Shown here: one piece after another, positions 1 through 11,017 of the stretch
Layout of the letters: the number at the start of each line of letters is the position of its first letter
Numbering within the stretch: the first letter of the stretch is position 1
DNA from: JBKEDH01 sp047975295
Lineage (GTDB): Bacteria; Bacteroidota; Bacteroidia; Flavobacteriales; Flavobacteriaceae
DNA length: 64,000 nucleotides
Reading direction: 5' to 3'
NCBI GenBank assembly: GCA_047975295.1
Contig: JBKEDH010000068.1
Location: forward strand, 1-64,000
Notes under the pieces: generated by a model
Database searches by the model: none
Seen by the model: the letters and a program-made list of their open reading frames with translations, nothing else
What the model was told of the DNA's origin: nothing
Made by a program: the position numbers and the translations under genes

Positions 1-118
1 TTTGGATGAATATTGTTATCGCTTCAATAGAAGCTTTATGAAAGAGAACGTTTTTGACAATCTTCTCATCAGAATGGTTAATACAAGTCCTTGTCTAATC
101 AAAAATATTAGTGATTAA
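1..118 (+). mobile_element. IS1595-family transposase, 3' end only (cut by window edge)
   Basis: The reading frame starting at base 2 is open for 38 codons and stops at 116-118. It reads LDEYCYRFNRSF then MKENVFDNLLIRMV, which resembles the C-terminal end of ISXO2-like DDE transposases of the IS1595 family, where a YLDEF.FRFNRR-type motif precedes a short helix and the stop. The rest of the gene lies left of the window, so I cannot tell whether the element is intact. I could not identify the right terminal inverted repeat or a target duplication downstream. The family call rests on motif memory, not on a search. Confidence 0.72.
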
Positions 119-468
119 GTGTCTAAGTAAATAAAATTATTAAATGTCCGCGATGTTTGAAATTAAGTTTTTTGAAAGATTAGGTGATTTTTTTCTTGTC
201 TAAAATTTATTGAACCAAAAATGGAACAGCTTATTTTTTTAATATTTTGAACAATCTGATCTCACTTAACAGACAAAAAGCTTTTTTAAAGTGATTTAAA
301 AGACTCTTGCATATATAAATGATAAATGAGCTACAAAAAACAAAAAAATCTATTAAAACAGATTTAAAAGACCTCTTTTCTAATTAAAAATAGATTTTAT
401 CTATTATTTATATGTTTTTTAATAATATATATAGATTATTCTTCAAAACTATTTAATTTGAGATGCAA

Positions 469-495
469 ACCAAAATTTAATGGTATTGGTGGTTG
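469..495 (-). repeat. 27-bp direct repeat, outer copy
   Basis: These 27 bases are identical to 590-616 inside the DUF3467 gene. Read on the minus strand they encode QPPIPLNFG in an open frame. That frame then continues into a different tail, LHLKLNSFEE, and a stop. The copies are 121 bp apart. This may be the remnant of a duplicated 3' end or an attachment-site-like scar. Confidence 0.85.
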
Positions 496-531
496 TTTAC
501 TAGAAACATTTCGAACAACCTTAGTATAATC

Positions 532-555
532 AAAAAAAAAAAAAAAAAAAAAAAA
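532..555. repeat. 24-base A homopolymer
   Basis: An uninterrupted run of 24 A residues lies between the two 27-bp repeats. Read on the minus strand it is a T run about 17 bases after the DUF3467 stop codon, with no clear hairpin before it. Its length is probably unstable or subject to sequencing error. Confidence 0.9.
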
Positions 556-571
556 TTCTTAACTTTTAATT

Positions 572-883
572 CTATGCCTGACCTGTTGGACCAAAATTTA
601 ATGGTATTGGTGGTTGGTCGTAATCTTTAATTTCACCATGGGCGTTTTCGAAACGGGAAACGTTTTCCCCTAAAGCCTTTAACAAGCGTTTGGCATGTTG
701 CGGTGTTAAAATAATTCGCGAACGTACTTTACTCTTTGGCACACCCGGCATAATATTTATAAAATCGACCACAAACTCGGAGACCGAATGGTTTATAATT
801 GCTAAATTAGAATAGGTACCTTGGGCTACCTGCTCATCAAGTTCGATATTTATTTGACCTTGCTTTTCTTTTTCTTCTGACAT
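572..883 (-). CDS. DUF3467 domain-containing protein
   Basis: A 103-residue soluble acidic protein that I recognise as the DUF3467 family, found directly downstream of rpoC in many flavobacteria. Function is unknown. The start is the ATG at 881-883, giving MSEEKEKQGQINIELDE. The central part (VSEFVVDFINIMPGVPKSKVRSRIILTP, split here: VSEFVVDFINIMPG then VPKSKVRSRIILTP) is the conserved core, followed by a helix around residues 62-80 and a proline-rich tail QPPIPLNFGPTGQA. A strong terminator separates it from rpoC, so it may depend on its own promoter or on read-through. Odd feature: 27 bp of its 3' end (590-616) recur 121 bp downstream. The family call is firm, the role is not. Confidence 0.88.
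   Translation of the reverse strand: MSEEKEKQGQINIELDEQVAQGTYSNLAIINHSVSEFVVDFINIMPGVPKSKVRSRIILTPQHAKRLLKALGENVSRFENAHGEIKDYDQPPIPLNFGPTGQA
590..616 (-). repeat. 27-bp direct repeat, copy inside DUF3467 gene
   Basis: Partner of 469-495. It encodes QPPIPLNFG near the C-terminus of the DUF3467 protein, where the normal tail PTGQA follows. Confidence 0.85.
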
Positions 884-964
884 TATTTTTGATTTATGGG
901 GTTAGCTATGCTCAATTTTTATTATTGGTTAAAAATACCCAAAATACTATAAAAGTTTAAAACT

Positions 965-997
965 AAAAAAATCCCGCCTTAAGAGCGGGATTTTTGT
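965..997 (-). terminator. Intrinsic terminator after rpoC
   Basis: The arms 971-977 (atcccgc) and 985-991 (gcgggat) pair perfectly around a 7-base loop. The stem can be extended by A-T pairs on both sides, and a T-rich tract follows on the minus strand. It begins immediately after the rpoC stop and ends the long rpl-rpoBC transcript before the DUF3467 gene. Confidence 0.85.
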
Positions 998-3900
998 TTA
1001 ATTATAATTTAATTCTTGCTTGGTTTGCATCATCTGGTCAAATTCTTCCTTCGAACCTACAATAATGTCGTTATACTTGCGCATACCGGTACCCGCAGGA
1101 ATTCTGTGTCCTACAATAACGTTTTCCTTTAATCCTTCTAAAGCATCTACTTTACCTGCTACAGCAGCTTCGTTAAGTACTTTGGTGGTTTCTTGGAACG
1201 ATGCCGCCGAAATAAACGATTTGGTTTGCAATGATGCCCTTGTTATACCCTGAAGTATTGGTGTTGCTGTTGCCGGTTTGGCATCTCTGGCAACGACCAA
1301 TTTTTTATCTTCTCTAATTAACAATGAGTTCTCATCCCTTAAATCACGAGGCGAAATAATCTGTCCTGCCTTAAGATTGGATGAATCGCCTGCATCTTCT
1401 ACAACTTTCATACCGAAAATCTCGTCGTTTTCTTGGATAAAATCAGATTTGTGCACCAATTGGTCTTCCAAAAATAGTGTATCACCAGAGTCTATAATTC
1501 TTACCTTACGCATCATTTGGCGTACTACAACCTCAAAATGCTTATCGTTAATTTTTACCCCCTGTAAACGATACACTTCCTGTACTTCGTTTACCAAGTA
1601 TTGCTGTACTGCCGATGGCCCTTTTATATTTAAAATATCTTCGGGCGTTACAGAGCCATCCGATAATGGCATACCGGCCTTAACATAATCGTTTTCTTGT
1701 ACCAAAATTTGGTTGGATAGCTTAACCAAGTATTTTTTAACCTCGCCCAACTTCGACTCTACTACAATCTCGCGGTTACCACGCTTAATCTTACCAAAGG
1801 ACACTACTCCATCAATCTCACTTACAACAGCAGGGTTTGATGGGTTACGAGCCTCGAACAACTCGGTTACACGTGGCAGACCTCCGGTAATATCACCTGC
1901 TTTTGCAGACTTTCGGGGTATTTTTACCAAAATCTTTCCTACATTGATTTCCTCTCCATCGTCAATCATTAAGTGCGAACCTACCGGTAAGTTGTACGAA
2001 CGGATAGTTTCACCTTTTTTATCGACAATATGAAGGGTCGGGATAAGCTTTTTATTTCTTGATTCTGAAATTACTTTTTCTTGGAAACCGGTCTGTTCGT
2101 CGATTTCTACTTGGTAAGTAATCCCTTGCTCAATATTTTCATATTTAACTTTCCCTGAAAATTCAGAAATAATAACACCGTTATAGGGATCCCAAGTACA
2201 AACAATATCTCCTTTACTTAATTCTTTACCGTTTTTAATCAGTAAATTAGAACCATCAGGAATGTTGTTGGTACTTAAAGTAATACCTGTTTTTTTATCT
2301 ACTAACTTAATTTCGGAAGTACGTGAAATAACAATATCGACATCGTTGCCATCGTTATCTTTACCTTTAACGGTTTTTAAGTCTTCAATTTCGGCAATAC
2401 CATTAAACTTAACCGCTAATTTATTTTCTTCTGAAATGTTACCGGCAATACCCCCCACGTGGAAGGTACGAAGTGTTAACTGTGTACCGGGCTCGCCAAT
2501 AGACTGTGCCGCAACAACACCAACGGCTTCTCCCAACTGAACCATTTTACCGGTTGCCAAGTTACGTCCGTAACATTTAGCACAAATACCATGGGGTGCC
2601 TCACATGTTAACGGCGAACGCACCTCGACACTTTCTACCGGAGAATCTTCAATTCTTTTGGCAGTATCTTCCTCTATTAATTGTCCAGAGGCTACCAACA
2701 ACTCGTCGGTTAATGGATTGTAAACATCGTTTAACGATACACGACCCACTATTCTATCTTGTAAAGTTTCTACAACTTCATCGTTTTTCTTTAAAGCTTC
2801 TACTTCTACACCTCGCAATGTACCACAGTCTCTGCTATTTACAATAACATCCTGCGACACATCTACCAAACGACGGGTTAAATAACCGGCATCGGCTGTT
2901 TTAAGTGCCGTATCGGCAAGACCTTTACGTGCTCCGTGCGTAGAGATAAAGTACTCTAAAATTGAAAGTCCTTCTTTAAAGTTGGAAAGAATCGGGTTTT
3001 CGATAATCTCACCACCACCGGCATTCGATTTTTTAGGCTTGGCCATTAAACCACGCATACCTGTAAGCTGACGGATTTGCTCTTTAGAACCACGAGCTCC
3101 GGAATCCAACATCATATATACCGAGTTAAAGCCTTGTTGGTCTTCACGGATACGTTTCATAGACAACTCGGTAAGCTCGGCATTGGTCGATGTCCAAATG
3201 TCGATAACCTGGTTGTAACGCTCGTTATTGGTAATAAGCCCCATATTATAGTTACCCATAATACCATCTACCTGCTTATTGGCGGCATCGATCATGGTTT
3301 GCTTTTCGGCAGGGATAATAATATCGCCCAAGCTGAAAGACAGACCGCCTTGGAATGCAAAATTGAACCCTAAGGTACGGATGGCATCCAAGAAATCGGC
3401 CGTTTCGGGAACCGAAGTCCGCTTTAAAACATTACCGATAATATCTCGTAAAGACTTTTTGGTAAGTACCTGATTGATATATCCTGCTGCTTCGGGTACA
3501 TGTTGATTGAACAACACACGCCCTACGGTAGTTTCGATAATGGCCGGTGCCAATACACCTTCTTCATTAATATCAACGGTTCTTACTTTTATTCCGGCAT
3601 TCAAATCTACTTTTTTCTCGTTGAAAGCGATTTCCACTTCCTCTGGAGAATAAAATATTAATCCTTCGCCTTTTACGGGAATTTCCTTAGTAGATTTACG
3701 CTCTTTGGTCATATAATACAAACCAAGAACCATATCCTGCGATGGTACCGTTACCGGCGAACCATTGGCAGGGTTTAATATATTGTGCGATGCCAACATT
3801 AATAGCTGACACTCTAAAATAGCTTCCGGCCCCAATGGTAAATGGACTGCCATTTGGTCGCCATCAAAATCGGCATTAAATGCCGTACATACCAATGGAT

Positions 3901-5299
3901 GCAATTGGATGGCCTTACCTTCTATTAATTTAGGTTGGAATGCCTGGATACCCAAACGGTGAAGCGTAGGGGCACGGTTTAGTAATACCGGATGTCCCTT
4001 AAGCACATTTTCCAAGATATCCCAAACCACAGGTTCTTTTTTATCTATAATCTTTTTGGCCGATTTTACGGTTTTTACAATACCTCTTTCAATTAATTTT
4101 CTAATAACGAAAGGCTTGTAAAGTTCGGCTGCCATATTTTTAGGCAAACCACACTCGTATAATTTCAACTCCGGTCCTACAACAATTACCGAACGTGCCG
4201 AATAATCCACACGTTTACCTAGTAAGTTTTGACGGAAACGGCCTTGTTTTCCTTTTAATGAATCGGATAATGATTTTAACGGACGGTTAGAGTCGGTTTT
4301 TACCGCAGACGATTTACGTGTATTGTCGAACAACGAATCTACCGATTCCTGTAACATACGCTTTTCGTTACGTAAAATAACTTCCGGAGCCTTTATTTCT
4401 ACTAAACGCTTTAAACGGTTATTCCGAATAATTACACGACGGTAAAGATCGTTCAAATCCGAAGTGGCAAAACGCCCACCATCCAACGGTACCAACGGAC
4501 GTAATTCCGGTGGAATAACAGGAACTACTTTCATAATCATCCATTCCGGACGGTTTTCCCTGTTGTTATTAGATTCGCGTAAAGCCTCTACAACCTGTAA
4601 ACGTTTTAAGGCTTCTGTTTTACGTTGTTTGGATGTTTCGGTGTTGGCCTTATGACGCAACTCGTACGACAAGGATTCCAAGTCTATACGTGCCAATAAA
4701 TCTATTAAACATTCGGCACCCATTTTAGCAATAAACTTGTTGGGGTCTGAATCTTCAAGATATTGGTTTTCCTTCGGAAGGGTTTCTAATATGTTAAGAT
4801 ATTCCTCTTCGGTCAAGAAGTCCATTTTTTGTAATGGTTCACCTTCTTCATTTTTAGCCTCGCCCGGTTGTATTACTACGTAACGTTCGTAGTAAATAAT
4901 CATATCTAATTTCTTGGAAGGCAAACCTAATAAATATCCTATTTTGTTAGGCAACGAACGGAAGTACCAAATATGAGCAACAGGTACAACCAAATTAATG
5001 TGTCCTACCCTGTCGCGACGTACTTTCTTTTCGGTTACCTCTACACCACAACGGTCGCAAACAATACCTTTGTAGCGGATTCTTTTATATTTACCACAGG
5101 CACATTCGTAATCCTTTACAGGACCAAAAATACGCTCACAGAACAAACCATCCCGTTCCGGTTTGTGGGTTCGATAATTGATAGTTTCAGGTTTTAATAC
5201 TTCACCGTTGGATTCTGCGAGAATAGACTCCGGCGATGCTAAACCAATCGAGATTTTATTGAATCTCTTTACTGTATTTTTATCTTGTTTTCTTGCCAT
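998..5299 (-). CDS. rpoC: DNA-directed RNA polymerase subunit beta'
   Basis: Largest RNA polymerase subunit. It forms the DNA clamp and supplies the catalytic metal site. The 1433-residue length is usual for Bacteroidota. Visible hallmarks are the N-terminal zinc-binding cysteines at residues 66, 68, 81 and 84 (ECACGKY...CDRCGVE). The Mg-binding motif [12 protein letters not shown] lies near residue 475, and a second cysteine set reads [19 protein letters not shown]. The trigger-loop segment [20 protein letters not shown] follows. The ATG at 5297-5299 gives [15 protein letters not shown]. It lies 85 bp after rpoB and is followed by a terminator, so it is the last gene of the rpl-rpoBC operon. 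All expected core motifs are intact. Confidence 0.99.
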   Translation of the reverse strand: MARKQDKNTVKRFNKISIGLASPESILAESNGEVLKPETINYRTHKPERDGLFCERIFGPVKDYECACGKYKRIRYKGIVCDRCGVEVTEKKVRRDRVGHINLVVPVAHIWYFRSLPNKIGYLLGLPSKKLDMIIYYERYVVIQPGEAKNEEGEPLQKMDFLTEEEYLNILETLPKENQYLEDSDPNKFIAKMGAECLIDLLARIDLESLSYELRHKANTETSKQRKTEALKRLQVVEALRESNNNRENRPEWMIMKVVPVIPPELRPLVPLDGGRFATSDLNDLYRRVIIRNNRLKRLVEIKAPEVILRNEKRMLQESVDSLFDNTRKSSAVKTDSNRPLKSLSDSLKGKQGRFRQNLLGKRVDYSARSVIVVGPELKLYECGLPKNMAAELYKPFVIRKLIERGIVKTVKSAKKIIDKKEPVVWDILENVLKGHPVLLNRAPTLHRLGIQAFQPKLIEGKAIQLHPLVCTAFNADFDGDQMAVHLPLGPEAILECQLLMLASHNILNPANGSPVTVPSQDMVLGLYYMTKERKSTKEIPVKGEGLIFYSPEEVEIAFNEKKVDLNAGIKVRTVDINEEGVLAPAIIETTVGRVLFNQHVPEAAGYINQVLTKKSLRDIIGNVLKRTSVPETADFLDAIRTLGFNFAFQGGLSFSLGDIIIPAEKQTMIDAANKQVDGIMGNYNMGLITNNERYNQVIDIWTSTNAELTELSMKRIREDQQGFNSVYMMLDSGARGSKEQIRQLTGMRGLMAKPKKSNAGGGEIIENPILSNFKEGLSILEYFISTHGARKGLADTALKTADAGYLTRRLVDVSQDVIVNSRDCGTLRGVEVEALKKNDEVVETLQDRIVGRVSLNDVYNPLTDELLVASGQLIEEDTAKRIEDSPVESVEVRSPLTCEAPHGICAKCYGRNLATGKMVQLGEAVGVVAAQSIGEPGTQLTLRTFHVGGIAGNISEENKLAVKFNGIAEIEDLKTVKGKDNDGNDVDIVISRTSEIKLVDKKTGITLSTNNIPDGSNLLIKNGKELSKGDIVCTWDPYNGVIISEFSGKVKYENIEQGITYQVEIDEQTGFQEKVISESRNKKLIPTLHIVDKKGETIRSYNLPVGSHLMIDDGEEINVGKILVKIPRKSAKAGDITGGLPRVTELFEARNPSNPAVVSEIDGVVSFGKIKRGNREIVVESKLGEVKKYLVKLSNQILVQENDYVKAGMPLSDGSVTPEDILNIKGPSAVQQYLVNEVQEVYRLQGVKINDKHFEVVVRQMMRKVRIIDSGDTLFLEDQLVHKSDFIQENDEIFGMKVVEDAGDSSNLKAGQIISPRDLRDENSLLIREDKKLVVARDAKPATATPILQGITRASLQTKSFISAASFQETTKVLNEAAVAGKVDALEGLKENVIVGHRIPAGTGMRKYNDIIVGSKEEFDQMMQTKQELNYN

Positions 5300-5355
5300 T
5301 TTCTTTAATTCGTTGTTAGTTGTTGGTAATGTTGGTTGCTCGCTTCTTGCAAATG

Positions 5356-5380
5356 GCCAACTGCCAACTGTAAGCCAACT
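5356..5380. repeat. Short AGTTGGC repeats in the rpoB-rpoC spacer
   Basis: Three copies of the heptamer gccaact (5356-5362, 5363-5369, 5374-5380) lie in the 85-bp spacer, the first two head to tail. They read AGTTGGC on the transcribed strand. This looks like the edge of a small tandem-repeat array of the kind seen in flavobacterial spacers. Confidence 0.55.
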
Positions 5381-5384
5381 TTTA

Positions 5385-8300
5385 TTATTCCTCTAATCTG
5401 ATATCTAAACCGAGACCTTTCAATTCGTGCATTAATACGTTGAAAGATTCCGGTAGTCCGGGATCTGGCATTGGTTCGCCTTTTACGATTGCTTCGTAAG
5501 TTTTGGCCCTACCAATTACGTCGTCTGATTTTACAGTTAAGATTTCTCTTAACGTGCTCGATGCACCGTAGGCTTCAAGTGCCCAAACCTCCATTTCACC
5601 AAAACGCTGTCCACCAAATTGTGCTTTACCTCCAAGAGGCTGTTGCGTAATTAATGAGTATGGTCCTATGGAACGGGCGTGCATTTTATCGTCCACCATG
5701 TGGCCCAATTTAAGCATGTAAATAACCCCTACGGTTGCGGGTTGGTCGAAACGCTGTCCGGTTCCACCATCATAAAGATAGGTGTGTCCGTAACGTGGTA
5801 TTCCGGCCTCGTCCGTAAATGCATTAATTTGGTCTATGGAAGCACCATCGAAAATAGGTGTTGCATACTTGCGCCCTAATTTCTGTCCTGCCCATCCAAG
5901 TACAGTTTCGTAAATCTGACCGATATTCATACGTGATGGTACTCCAAGAGGATTTAATACAATGTCCACCGGCGTTCCATCTTCAAGGAAAGGCATATCT
6001 TCTTCACGTACAATACGTGCTACGATACCTTTGTTACCATGGCGTCCTGCCATTTTATCACCTACTTTCAGTTTACGTTTTTTAGCAATATAAACCTTGG
6101 CAAGTTTTATAATTCCTGCGGGTAACTCGTCTCCCACCGAAATGGTAAACTTCTCACGACGTAAAACACCTTGTAAATCGTTTTCTTTAATTTTATAGTT
6201 ATGGATCAAATCGGCTACCAGTTTGTTGGTGGCATCGTCTGTAGTCCATTTACCTGATATTAAATGAGCATAATCGTCAACGGCATTTAACATTTTTAAG
6301 GTGAATTTTTTACCTTTCGGTATCACTTCTTCACCCAAATCGTTAAAAATACCCTGAGCGGTTTTACCATTTACGATATTGAATAGTTTTTCGATTAATA
6401 CTTCTTTCAGTTCATCGAATTTTCTATCGTAAATAGCTTCCAGTGCTACAATATCGTCTTTATCTTGAGCACGTTTGCGCTTGTCTTTTATGGCTCTTGC
6501 AAATAGTTTTTTATCAATCACCACACCGTTTAACGATGGCGAAGCCTTTAAAGAGGCATCTTTTACATCGCCGGCCTTATCGCCAAATATGGCTCGTAAT
6601 AATTTTTCTTCGGGTGTAGGATCGCTTTCTCCTTTTGGTGTAATTTTACCTATTAATATATCGCCGGGTTTTACTTCGGCACCGACGCGTATCATACCGT
6701 TTTCGTCCAAATCTTTGGTTGCTTCTTCCGATACGTTAGGGATATCGTTGGTCAACTCTTCGTTCCCAAGTTTGGTGTCCCGAACTTCCAAAGAATATTC
6801 GTCGATATGGATAGAGGTAAAAATATCTTCGCGAACCACACGCTCCGAAATTACAATTGCATCCTCGAAGTTGTATCCTTTCCATGGCATAAAGGCCACT
6901 TTCATATTTCTACCAAGTGCCAGTTCACCTTGTTGGGTCGCATAGCCCTCGCACAATACTTGCCCTTTGGTTACCTTATCGCCTTTTTCTACAATAGGTT
7001 TAAGGTTGATGCAGGTACCTTGATTGGTTTTTCTGAACTTAACCAACGGATAGGTTTTTACATCGCCATCGAAACTTACTTTTTCTTCGTCTTCGGTTCT
7101 GTCGTAACGAATCTGTATTTCGTTGGAATCGACATAAAGAACTTCGCCACTTCCTTCGGCATTAATCAATACGCGGGAATCGGAAGCCACTTGGCGTTCC
7201 AGTCCAGTTCCTACAATTGGCGATTGCGGTAATAATAATGGTACGGCTTGACGCATCATGTTCGAACCCATAAGCGCACGGTTTGCATCGTCATGCTCCA
7301 AGAACGGAATTAACGATGCCGAAATAGACGCTATTTGGTTTGGTGCTACATCGGTGTAATGTACGTTGGTTGGCTCGGTTACAGGAAAATCGCCTTCCAT
7401 ACGGGCAATTACCTTGTCGTGAAGTATTTTACCTACCTTATCGACTTCAACAGTTGCCTGTGCTATTAATTTTTCTTCTTCTTCTTCGGCACTTAAATAA
7501 ACAGGAGCGTTCTTAATATCTACCACACCGTTTTCTACCGGACGGTAAGGTGTCTCGATAAAGCCCATACTGTTTACTTTAGCATAAACCGAAAGTGATG
7601 AAATCAATCCGATATTTGGTCCCTCCGGTGTTTCGATAGGACATAAACGCCCATAATGTGTATAGTGAACGTCACGTACTTCGAAACCTGCTCTTTCACG
7701 CGACAAACCACCCGGTCCAAGAGCCGATAAACGACGCTTGTGAGTTATTTCGGCTAATGGATTGGTTTGATCCATAAACTGAGACAACTGGTTGGTACCG
7801 AAAAATGAGTTGATTACAGATGATAATGTTTTGGCATTAATCAAATCTATTGGTGTAAACACTTCGTTATCGCGCACATTCATACGCTCGCGAATGGTTC
7901 GTGCCATACGTGCCAAACCTACTCCAAACTGTTGCGATAACTGCTCTCCTACGGTACGCACACGACGGTTTGATAAGTGATCGATATCGTCTATCTCTGC
8001 CTTCGAATTTATTAATTCGATTAAGTATTTTATAATAGTAATAATATCTTCTTTGGTAAGCACTTGCTTGTCCATTTCGATATCAAGACCTAATTTTTTG
8101 TTCATTCTGTAACGACCTACTTCACCAAGTGAGTAGCGTTGGTCGCTAAAGAACAATTTATCTATAATGCCCCGGGCCGTTTCCTCATCGGGTGGCTCGG
8201 CATTACGCAATTGTCGGTATATATGCTCAACAGCCTCTTTTTCGGAGTTTGTTGGGTCTTTTTGAAGAGTATTGTGAATAATGGCATATTCGCCCTGCTC

Positions 8301-9197
8301 CGATGTTTCTTTGTGTAAAAGAATGGTTTTTACGTCGGCTTCAAGAATTTCTTCAATATTTTCTTTATCAAGAACGGTATCGCGATCAAGGATGATTTCG
8401 TTACGTTCTATAGATACCACTTCACCTGTGTCTTCATCTACAAAATCCTCGTGCCATGTGTTAAGCACACGTGCCGCTAATTTTCTTCCAAGATATTTTT
8501 TTAAACCTGTTTTAGATACTTTTATTTCTTCCGCAAGGTCGAAAATTTCCAAAATATCCTTATCGCGTTCGAAACCAATAGCTCTAAACAAGGTTGTAAC
8601 CGGTAATTTTTTCTTACGATCTATGTAAGCATACATTACTTGGTTGATATCGGTCGCAAACTCAATCCAAGAACCTTTAAAAGGAATTACCCTTGCCGAG
8701 TACAATTTGGTTCCGTTGGCGTGGAAGGACTGGCCAAAGAAAACTCCAGGCGAACGGTGTAATTGCGATACTACAACACGCTCGGCACCGTTAATTACAA
8801 AGGTACCGCTTGGTGTCATGTAAGGTATAGTACCCAAATACACATCTTGAACAATGGTCTCGAAATCCTCATGTTCAGGGTCTGTACAGTACAACTTTAA
8901 CCTTGCTTTTAAGGGTACACTGTAAGTAAGTCCTCGTTCGATACACTCGTCAATGGTGTATCTTGGCGGGTCAATAAAGTAATCTAAAAATTCTAATACG
9001 AACTGAGTACGCGAATCTGTAATTGGACAGTTTTCCATGAAGGTGTTATATAATCCTTCATCACCTCTCTCTTCAGATTTGGTTTCTAATTGGAAAAAAT
9101 CCTGAAAGGATTTAATCTGGATATCCAAGAAGTCTGGATAGTTGGTTCTATTGATAATAGAAGAGAAATTTAATCTTTCGGCTTTTGCTGACAACAT
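5385..9197 (-). CDS. rpoB: DNA-directed RNA polymerase subunit beta
   Basis: Second-largest RNA polymerase subunit; it holds the rifampicin pocket and part of the active site. The family start [13 protein letters not shown] matches the ATG at 9195-9197, giving 1270 residues. One codon further upstream only a TTG (9198-9200) is available and is not needed. Recognisable blocks are the N-terminal [16 protein letters not shown], the rifampicin region ([19 protein letters not shown] and [20 protein letters not shown]), and [17 protein letters not shown], with [20 protein letters not shown] near the C-terminus. The serine and histidine residues common in the rifampicin pocket look wild type. It sits between rplL (spacer with a hairpin) and rpoC. 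Confidence 0.99.
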   Translation of the reverse strand: MLSAKAERLNFSSIINRTNYPDFLDIQIKSFQDFFQLETKSEERGDEGLYNTFMENCPITDSRTQFVLEFLDYFIDPPRYTIDECIERGLTYSVPLKARLKLYCTDPEHEDFETIVQDVYLGTIPYMTPSGTFVINGAERVVVSQLHRSPGVFFGQSFHANGTKLYSARVIPFKGSWIEFATDINQVMYAYIDRKKKLPVTTLFRAIGFERDKDILEIFDLAEEIKVSKTGLKKYLGRKLAARVLNTWHEDFVDEDTGEVVSIERNEIILDRDTVLDKENIEEILEADVKTILLHKETSEQGEYAIIHNTLQKDPTNSEKEAVEHIYRQLRNAEPPDEETARGIIDKLFFSDQRYSLGEVGRYRMNKKLGLDIEMDKQVLTKEDIITIIKYLIELINSKAEIDDIDHLSNRRVRTVGEQLSQQFGVGLARMARTIRERMNVRDNEVFTPIDLINAKTLSSVINSFFGTNQLSQFMDQTNPLAEITHKRRLSALGPGGLSRERAGFEVRDVHYTHYGRLCPIETPEGPNIGLISSLSVYAKVNSMGFIETPYRPVENGVVDIKNAPVYLSAEEEEEKLIAQATVEVDKVGKILHDKVIARMEGDFPVTEPTNVHYTDVAPNQIASISASLIPFLEHDDANRALMGSNMMRQAVPLLLPQSPIVGTGLERQVASDSRVLINAEGSGEVLYVDSNEIQIRYDRTEDEEKVSFDGDVKTYPLVKFRKTNQGTCINLKPIVEKGDKVTKGQVLCEGYATQQGELALGRNMKVAFMPWKGYNFEDAIVISERVVREDIFTSIHIDEYSLEVRDTKLGNEELTNDIPNVSEEATKDLDENGMIRVGAEVKPGDILIGKITPKGESDPTPEEKLLRAIFGDKAGDVKDASLKASPSLNGVVIDKKLFARAIKDKRKRAQDKDDIVALEAIYDRKFDELKEVLIEKLFNIVNGKTAQGIFNDLGEEVIPKGKKFTLKMLNAVDDYAHLISGKWTTDDATNKLVADLIHNYKIKENDLQGVLRREKFTISVGDELPAGIIKLAKVYIAKKRKLKVGDKMAGRHGNKGIVARIVREEDMPFLEDGTPVDIVLNPLGVPSRMNIGQIYETVLGWAGQKLGRKYATPIFDGASIDQINAFTDEAGIPRYGHTYLYDGGTGQRFDQPATVGVIYMLKLGHMVDDKMHARSIGPYSLITQQPLGGKAQFGGQRFGEMEVWALEAYGASSTLREILTVKSDDVIGRAKTYEAIVKGEPMPDPGLPESFNVLMHELKGLGLDIRLEE

Positions 9198-9262
9198 CAA
9201 TGGACTGAATTTTGATTAAAAATAAATTGTTAATGCGTATGGAATACTTATATACGCAAAAT

Positions 9263-9298
9263 GGTTTAGGCCTTGAAGTTACACTCCAGACCTAAACC
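9263..9298 (-). promoter_or_regulatory. Hairpin in the rplL-rpoB spacer (attenuator candidate)
   Basis: The arms ggtttagg (9263-9270) and cctaaacc (9291-9298) are perfectly complementary around a 20-base loop. On the minus strand only a weak T-rich stretch (ATTTTGCG) follows. In Enterobacteria the same spacer holds an attenuator that lowers rpoBC expression relative to the ribosomal genes. A similar role here is inferred from position and structure only. Confidence 0.5.
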
Positions 9299-9322
9299 TT
9301 TGTATGGTTTTGAGGGTTATGC

Positions 9323-9700
9323 TTACTTAAGCTCTACCTCTGCTCCAGCTTCTTCTAATGAAGCTTTTAAGCCTTCTGCTTCGTCTTTAGAAACAGCTTC
9401 TTTGATTGTGCTTGGTGCACCATCAACTAATTCTTTAGCTTCTTTTAAGCCTAAACCAGTTAATTCCTTAACTAATTTTACTACTGCCAATTTAGAACCA
9501 CCAGCGGCTTTTAATATAACATCGAACTCGGTTTTAGCGTCGGCTGCATCGTCTCCACCAGCAGCAGGACCAGCAACGGCTACTGCAGCTGCAGCTGCAG
9601 GCTCGATACCATACTCATCTTTTAATATAGTAGCTAACTCGTTTACTTCTTTTACTGTTAAGTTAACCAATTGTTCTGCGAAATCTTTTAAATCTGCCAT
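9323..9700 (-). CDS. rplL: 50S ribosomal protein L7/L12
   Basis: Stalk protein of the large subunit; dimers bind L10 and recruit translational GTPases. The 125-residue length is typical. The N-terminal dimerisation helix ([20 protein letters not shown]) is followed by the alanine- and glycine-rich hinge around residues 34-50. The C-terminal factor-binding domain contains [20 protein letters not shown] and [16 protein letters not shown]. Start is the ATG at 9698-9700. It follows rplJ by 66 bp and precedes rpoB by 125 bp, the latter spacer containing a possible attenuator. The alanine-rich hinge is encoded by gctgca repeats, which explains the low-complexity patch near 9580. Confidence 0.98.
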   Translation of the reverse strand: MADLKDFAEQLVNLTVKEVNELATILKDEYGIEPAAAAAVAVAGPAAGGDDAADAKTEFDVILKAAGGSKLAVVKLVKELTGLGLKEAKELVDGAPSTIKEAVSKDEAEGLKASLEEAGAEVELK

Positions 9701-9766
9701 TTTTCTATCGTTTTAATAAGTTTTTAATTTTAATATAATTGTAATATGGTGCGTACTATGCTAATT

Positions 9767-10288
9767 CTATCCTTCTTTTTCGGATAGGGTTTTAATAATA
9801 CCTGCCAGTTTCCCACCGCCCGATTTAAGCGCAGAAACAACGTTTTTGGCCGGAGATTGTAACAAGGTTACTATTTCTCCTAATAACTCTTCTTTAGATT
9901 TGATATCGACTAACGCATCTAATTGGTTATCGCCTATGTAAACGGCTTCCTCGATATAAGCACCTTTTAACAGAGGCTTATCGGATTTTTTACGGAAGGT
10001 TTTAATTAACTTGGCCGGTGCATTACCTGTTTCGGAATACATGACCGATGTATTGCCCTTTAATACCGTTGGAAGGTCTCCAAAATCTTTATCGGAAGCC
10101 TCCATGGCTTTTTCAAGTAATGTATTCTTTACAACTGCCAACTTTACGTTTGCTTTAAAAGCAGCACGACGTAAATCTGAAGTAGCTCCTGCATTCAATC
10201 CTGAAATATCTGCCAAATAAATATTGGCATTATTAGCTAATTCGGCAGTTAAAGTTTCGATTACTTGTGATTTTTCTTCTCTTGTCAT
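9767..10288 (-). CDS. rplJ: 50S ribosomal protein L10
   Basis: L10 anchors the L7/L12 stalk to 23S rRNA. At 173 residues it has family length. The N-terminus MTREEKSQVIETLTAEL, the rRNA-binding region with DLRRAAFKANVKLAVVKNTL around residues 38-57, and the C-terminal helix KLAGIIKTLSEKEG that holds L7/L12 dimers are all recognisable. Start is the ATG at 10286-10288. It is 19 bp after rplA. That short spacer leaves little room for the long L10-binding leader known in E. coli, so any autogenous control would have to act elsewhere or differently. Confidence 0.98.
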   Translation of the reverse strand: MTREEKSQVIETLTAELANNANIYLADISGLNAGATSDLRRAAFKANVKLAVVKNTLLEKAMEASDKDFGDLPTVLKGNTSVMYSETGNAPAKLIKTFRKKSDKPLLKGAYIEEAVYIGDNQLDALVDIKSKEELLGEIVTLLQSPAKNVVSALKSGGGKLAGIIKTLSEKEG

Positions 10289-10307
10289 AATAACTGTATT
10301 TAACTAA

Positions 10308-10997
10308 TTAACTAACTTTAGGATCTACAGCAACACTTGGGCTCATGGTACTTGATAAGAAAATACTCTTAATATAAGTTCCCTTAGCTGTTGTTGGCTT
10401 AAGTTTTATTAATGTTTGGATTAATTCGGTTGCATTACCAGCAATTTTATCGGCACTAAACGATGCCTTACCTATTGCGGCATGAACGATTCCGGTTTTA
10501 TCGACCTTAAAGTCTATTTTACCGGCTTTTACTTCGGTTACAGCTTTAGCCACGTCCATAGTTACCGTACCTGTTTTGGGGTTGGGCATTAAACCACGAG
10601 GACCTAACACACGTCCTAATGGACCCAATTTACCCATTACACTTGGCATGGTAATAATAACATCTACATCGGTCCAACCGTTCTTGATTTTATCAAGATA
10701 CTCGTCCAGACCTACAAAATCGGCTCCGGCTTCTTTAGCTTCCGCTTCTTTGTCTGGAGTTACCAATGCTAAAACTTTTACGTCTTTACCTGTACCGTGA
10801 GGAAGTGAAACAACACCTCTTACCATTTGGTTGGCTTTACGGGGATCTACGCCCAAACGTACAGCTATATCTACCGATGCATCGAACTTTGTATTGGTTA
10901 TTTCCTTTACTAAAGCCGAGGCTTCGTCAAGAGAATAAAATTTCCCTTTTTCTATTTTTGCTAAAGCTTCTTTTTGCTTTTTTGTTAATCTTGCCAT
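10308..10997 (-). CDS. rplA: 50S ribosomal protein L1
   Basis: L1 forms the mobile L1 stalk at the tRNA exit side and is often a translational repressor of the rplK-rplA messenger. The 229-residue length is normal. Diagnostic blocks are [19 protein letters not shown] at the start, [20 protein letters not shown] near residue 42, [20 protein letters not shown] near residue 122, and [19 protein letters not shown]. Start is the ATG at 10995-10997. It follows rplK by 20 bp, so the two are co-translated from one messenger. Confidence 0.99.
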   Translation of the reverse strand: MARLTKKQKEALAKIEKGKFYSLDEASALVKEITNTKFDASVDIAVRLGVDPRKANQMVRGVVSLPHGTGKDVKVLALVTPDKEAEAKEAGADFVGLDEYLDKIKNGWTDVDVIITMPSVMGKLGPLGRVLGPRGLMPNPKTGTVTMDVAKAVTEVKAGKIDFKVDKTGIVHAAIGKASFSADKIAGNATELIQTLIKLKPTTAKGTYIKSIFLSSTMSPSVAVDPKVS

Positions 10998-11017
10998 TTT
11001 TTAATGTCTTTAATAGA

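Larger units (their letters stand above)
119..571. other. Gene-poor, AT-rich stretch between transposase and DUF3467 gene
   Basis: No credible gene is visible on either strand. The stretch is very AT-rich and should contain the right end of the IS. It also holds a 12-bp direct repeat (293-304 and 361-372), one copy of a 27-bp repeat shared with the neighbouring gene, and a 24-base A run. It looks like decayed or recently rearranged DNA. Confidence 0.6.

Noticed and set aside
496..589. A mobile element fully contained between the two 27-bp repeats
   Set aside because: Only 94 bp separate them, too little for any gene; if an element exists it must extend leftward.
1020..9000. Many open frames of 60-160 codons on the plus strand opposite rpoC and rpoB
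   Set aside because: They are antisense shadows of two long conserved genes, with no family resemblance.
9560..9610. gctgca repeats suggesting a tandem repeat locus
   Set aside because: They encode the alanine-rich hinge of L7/L12.
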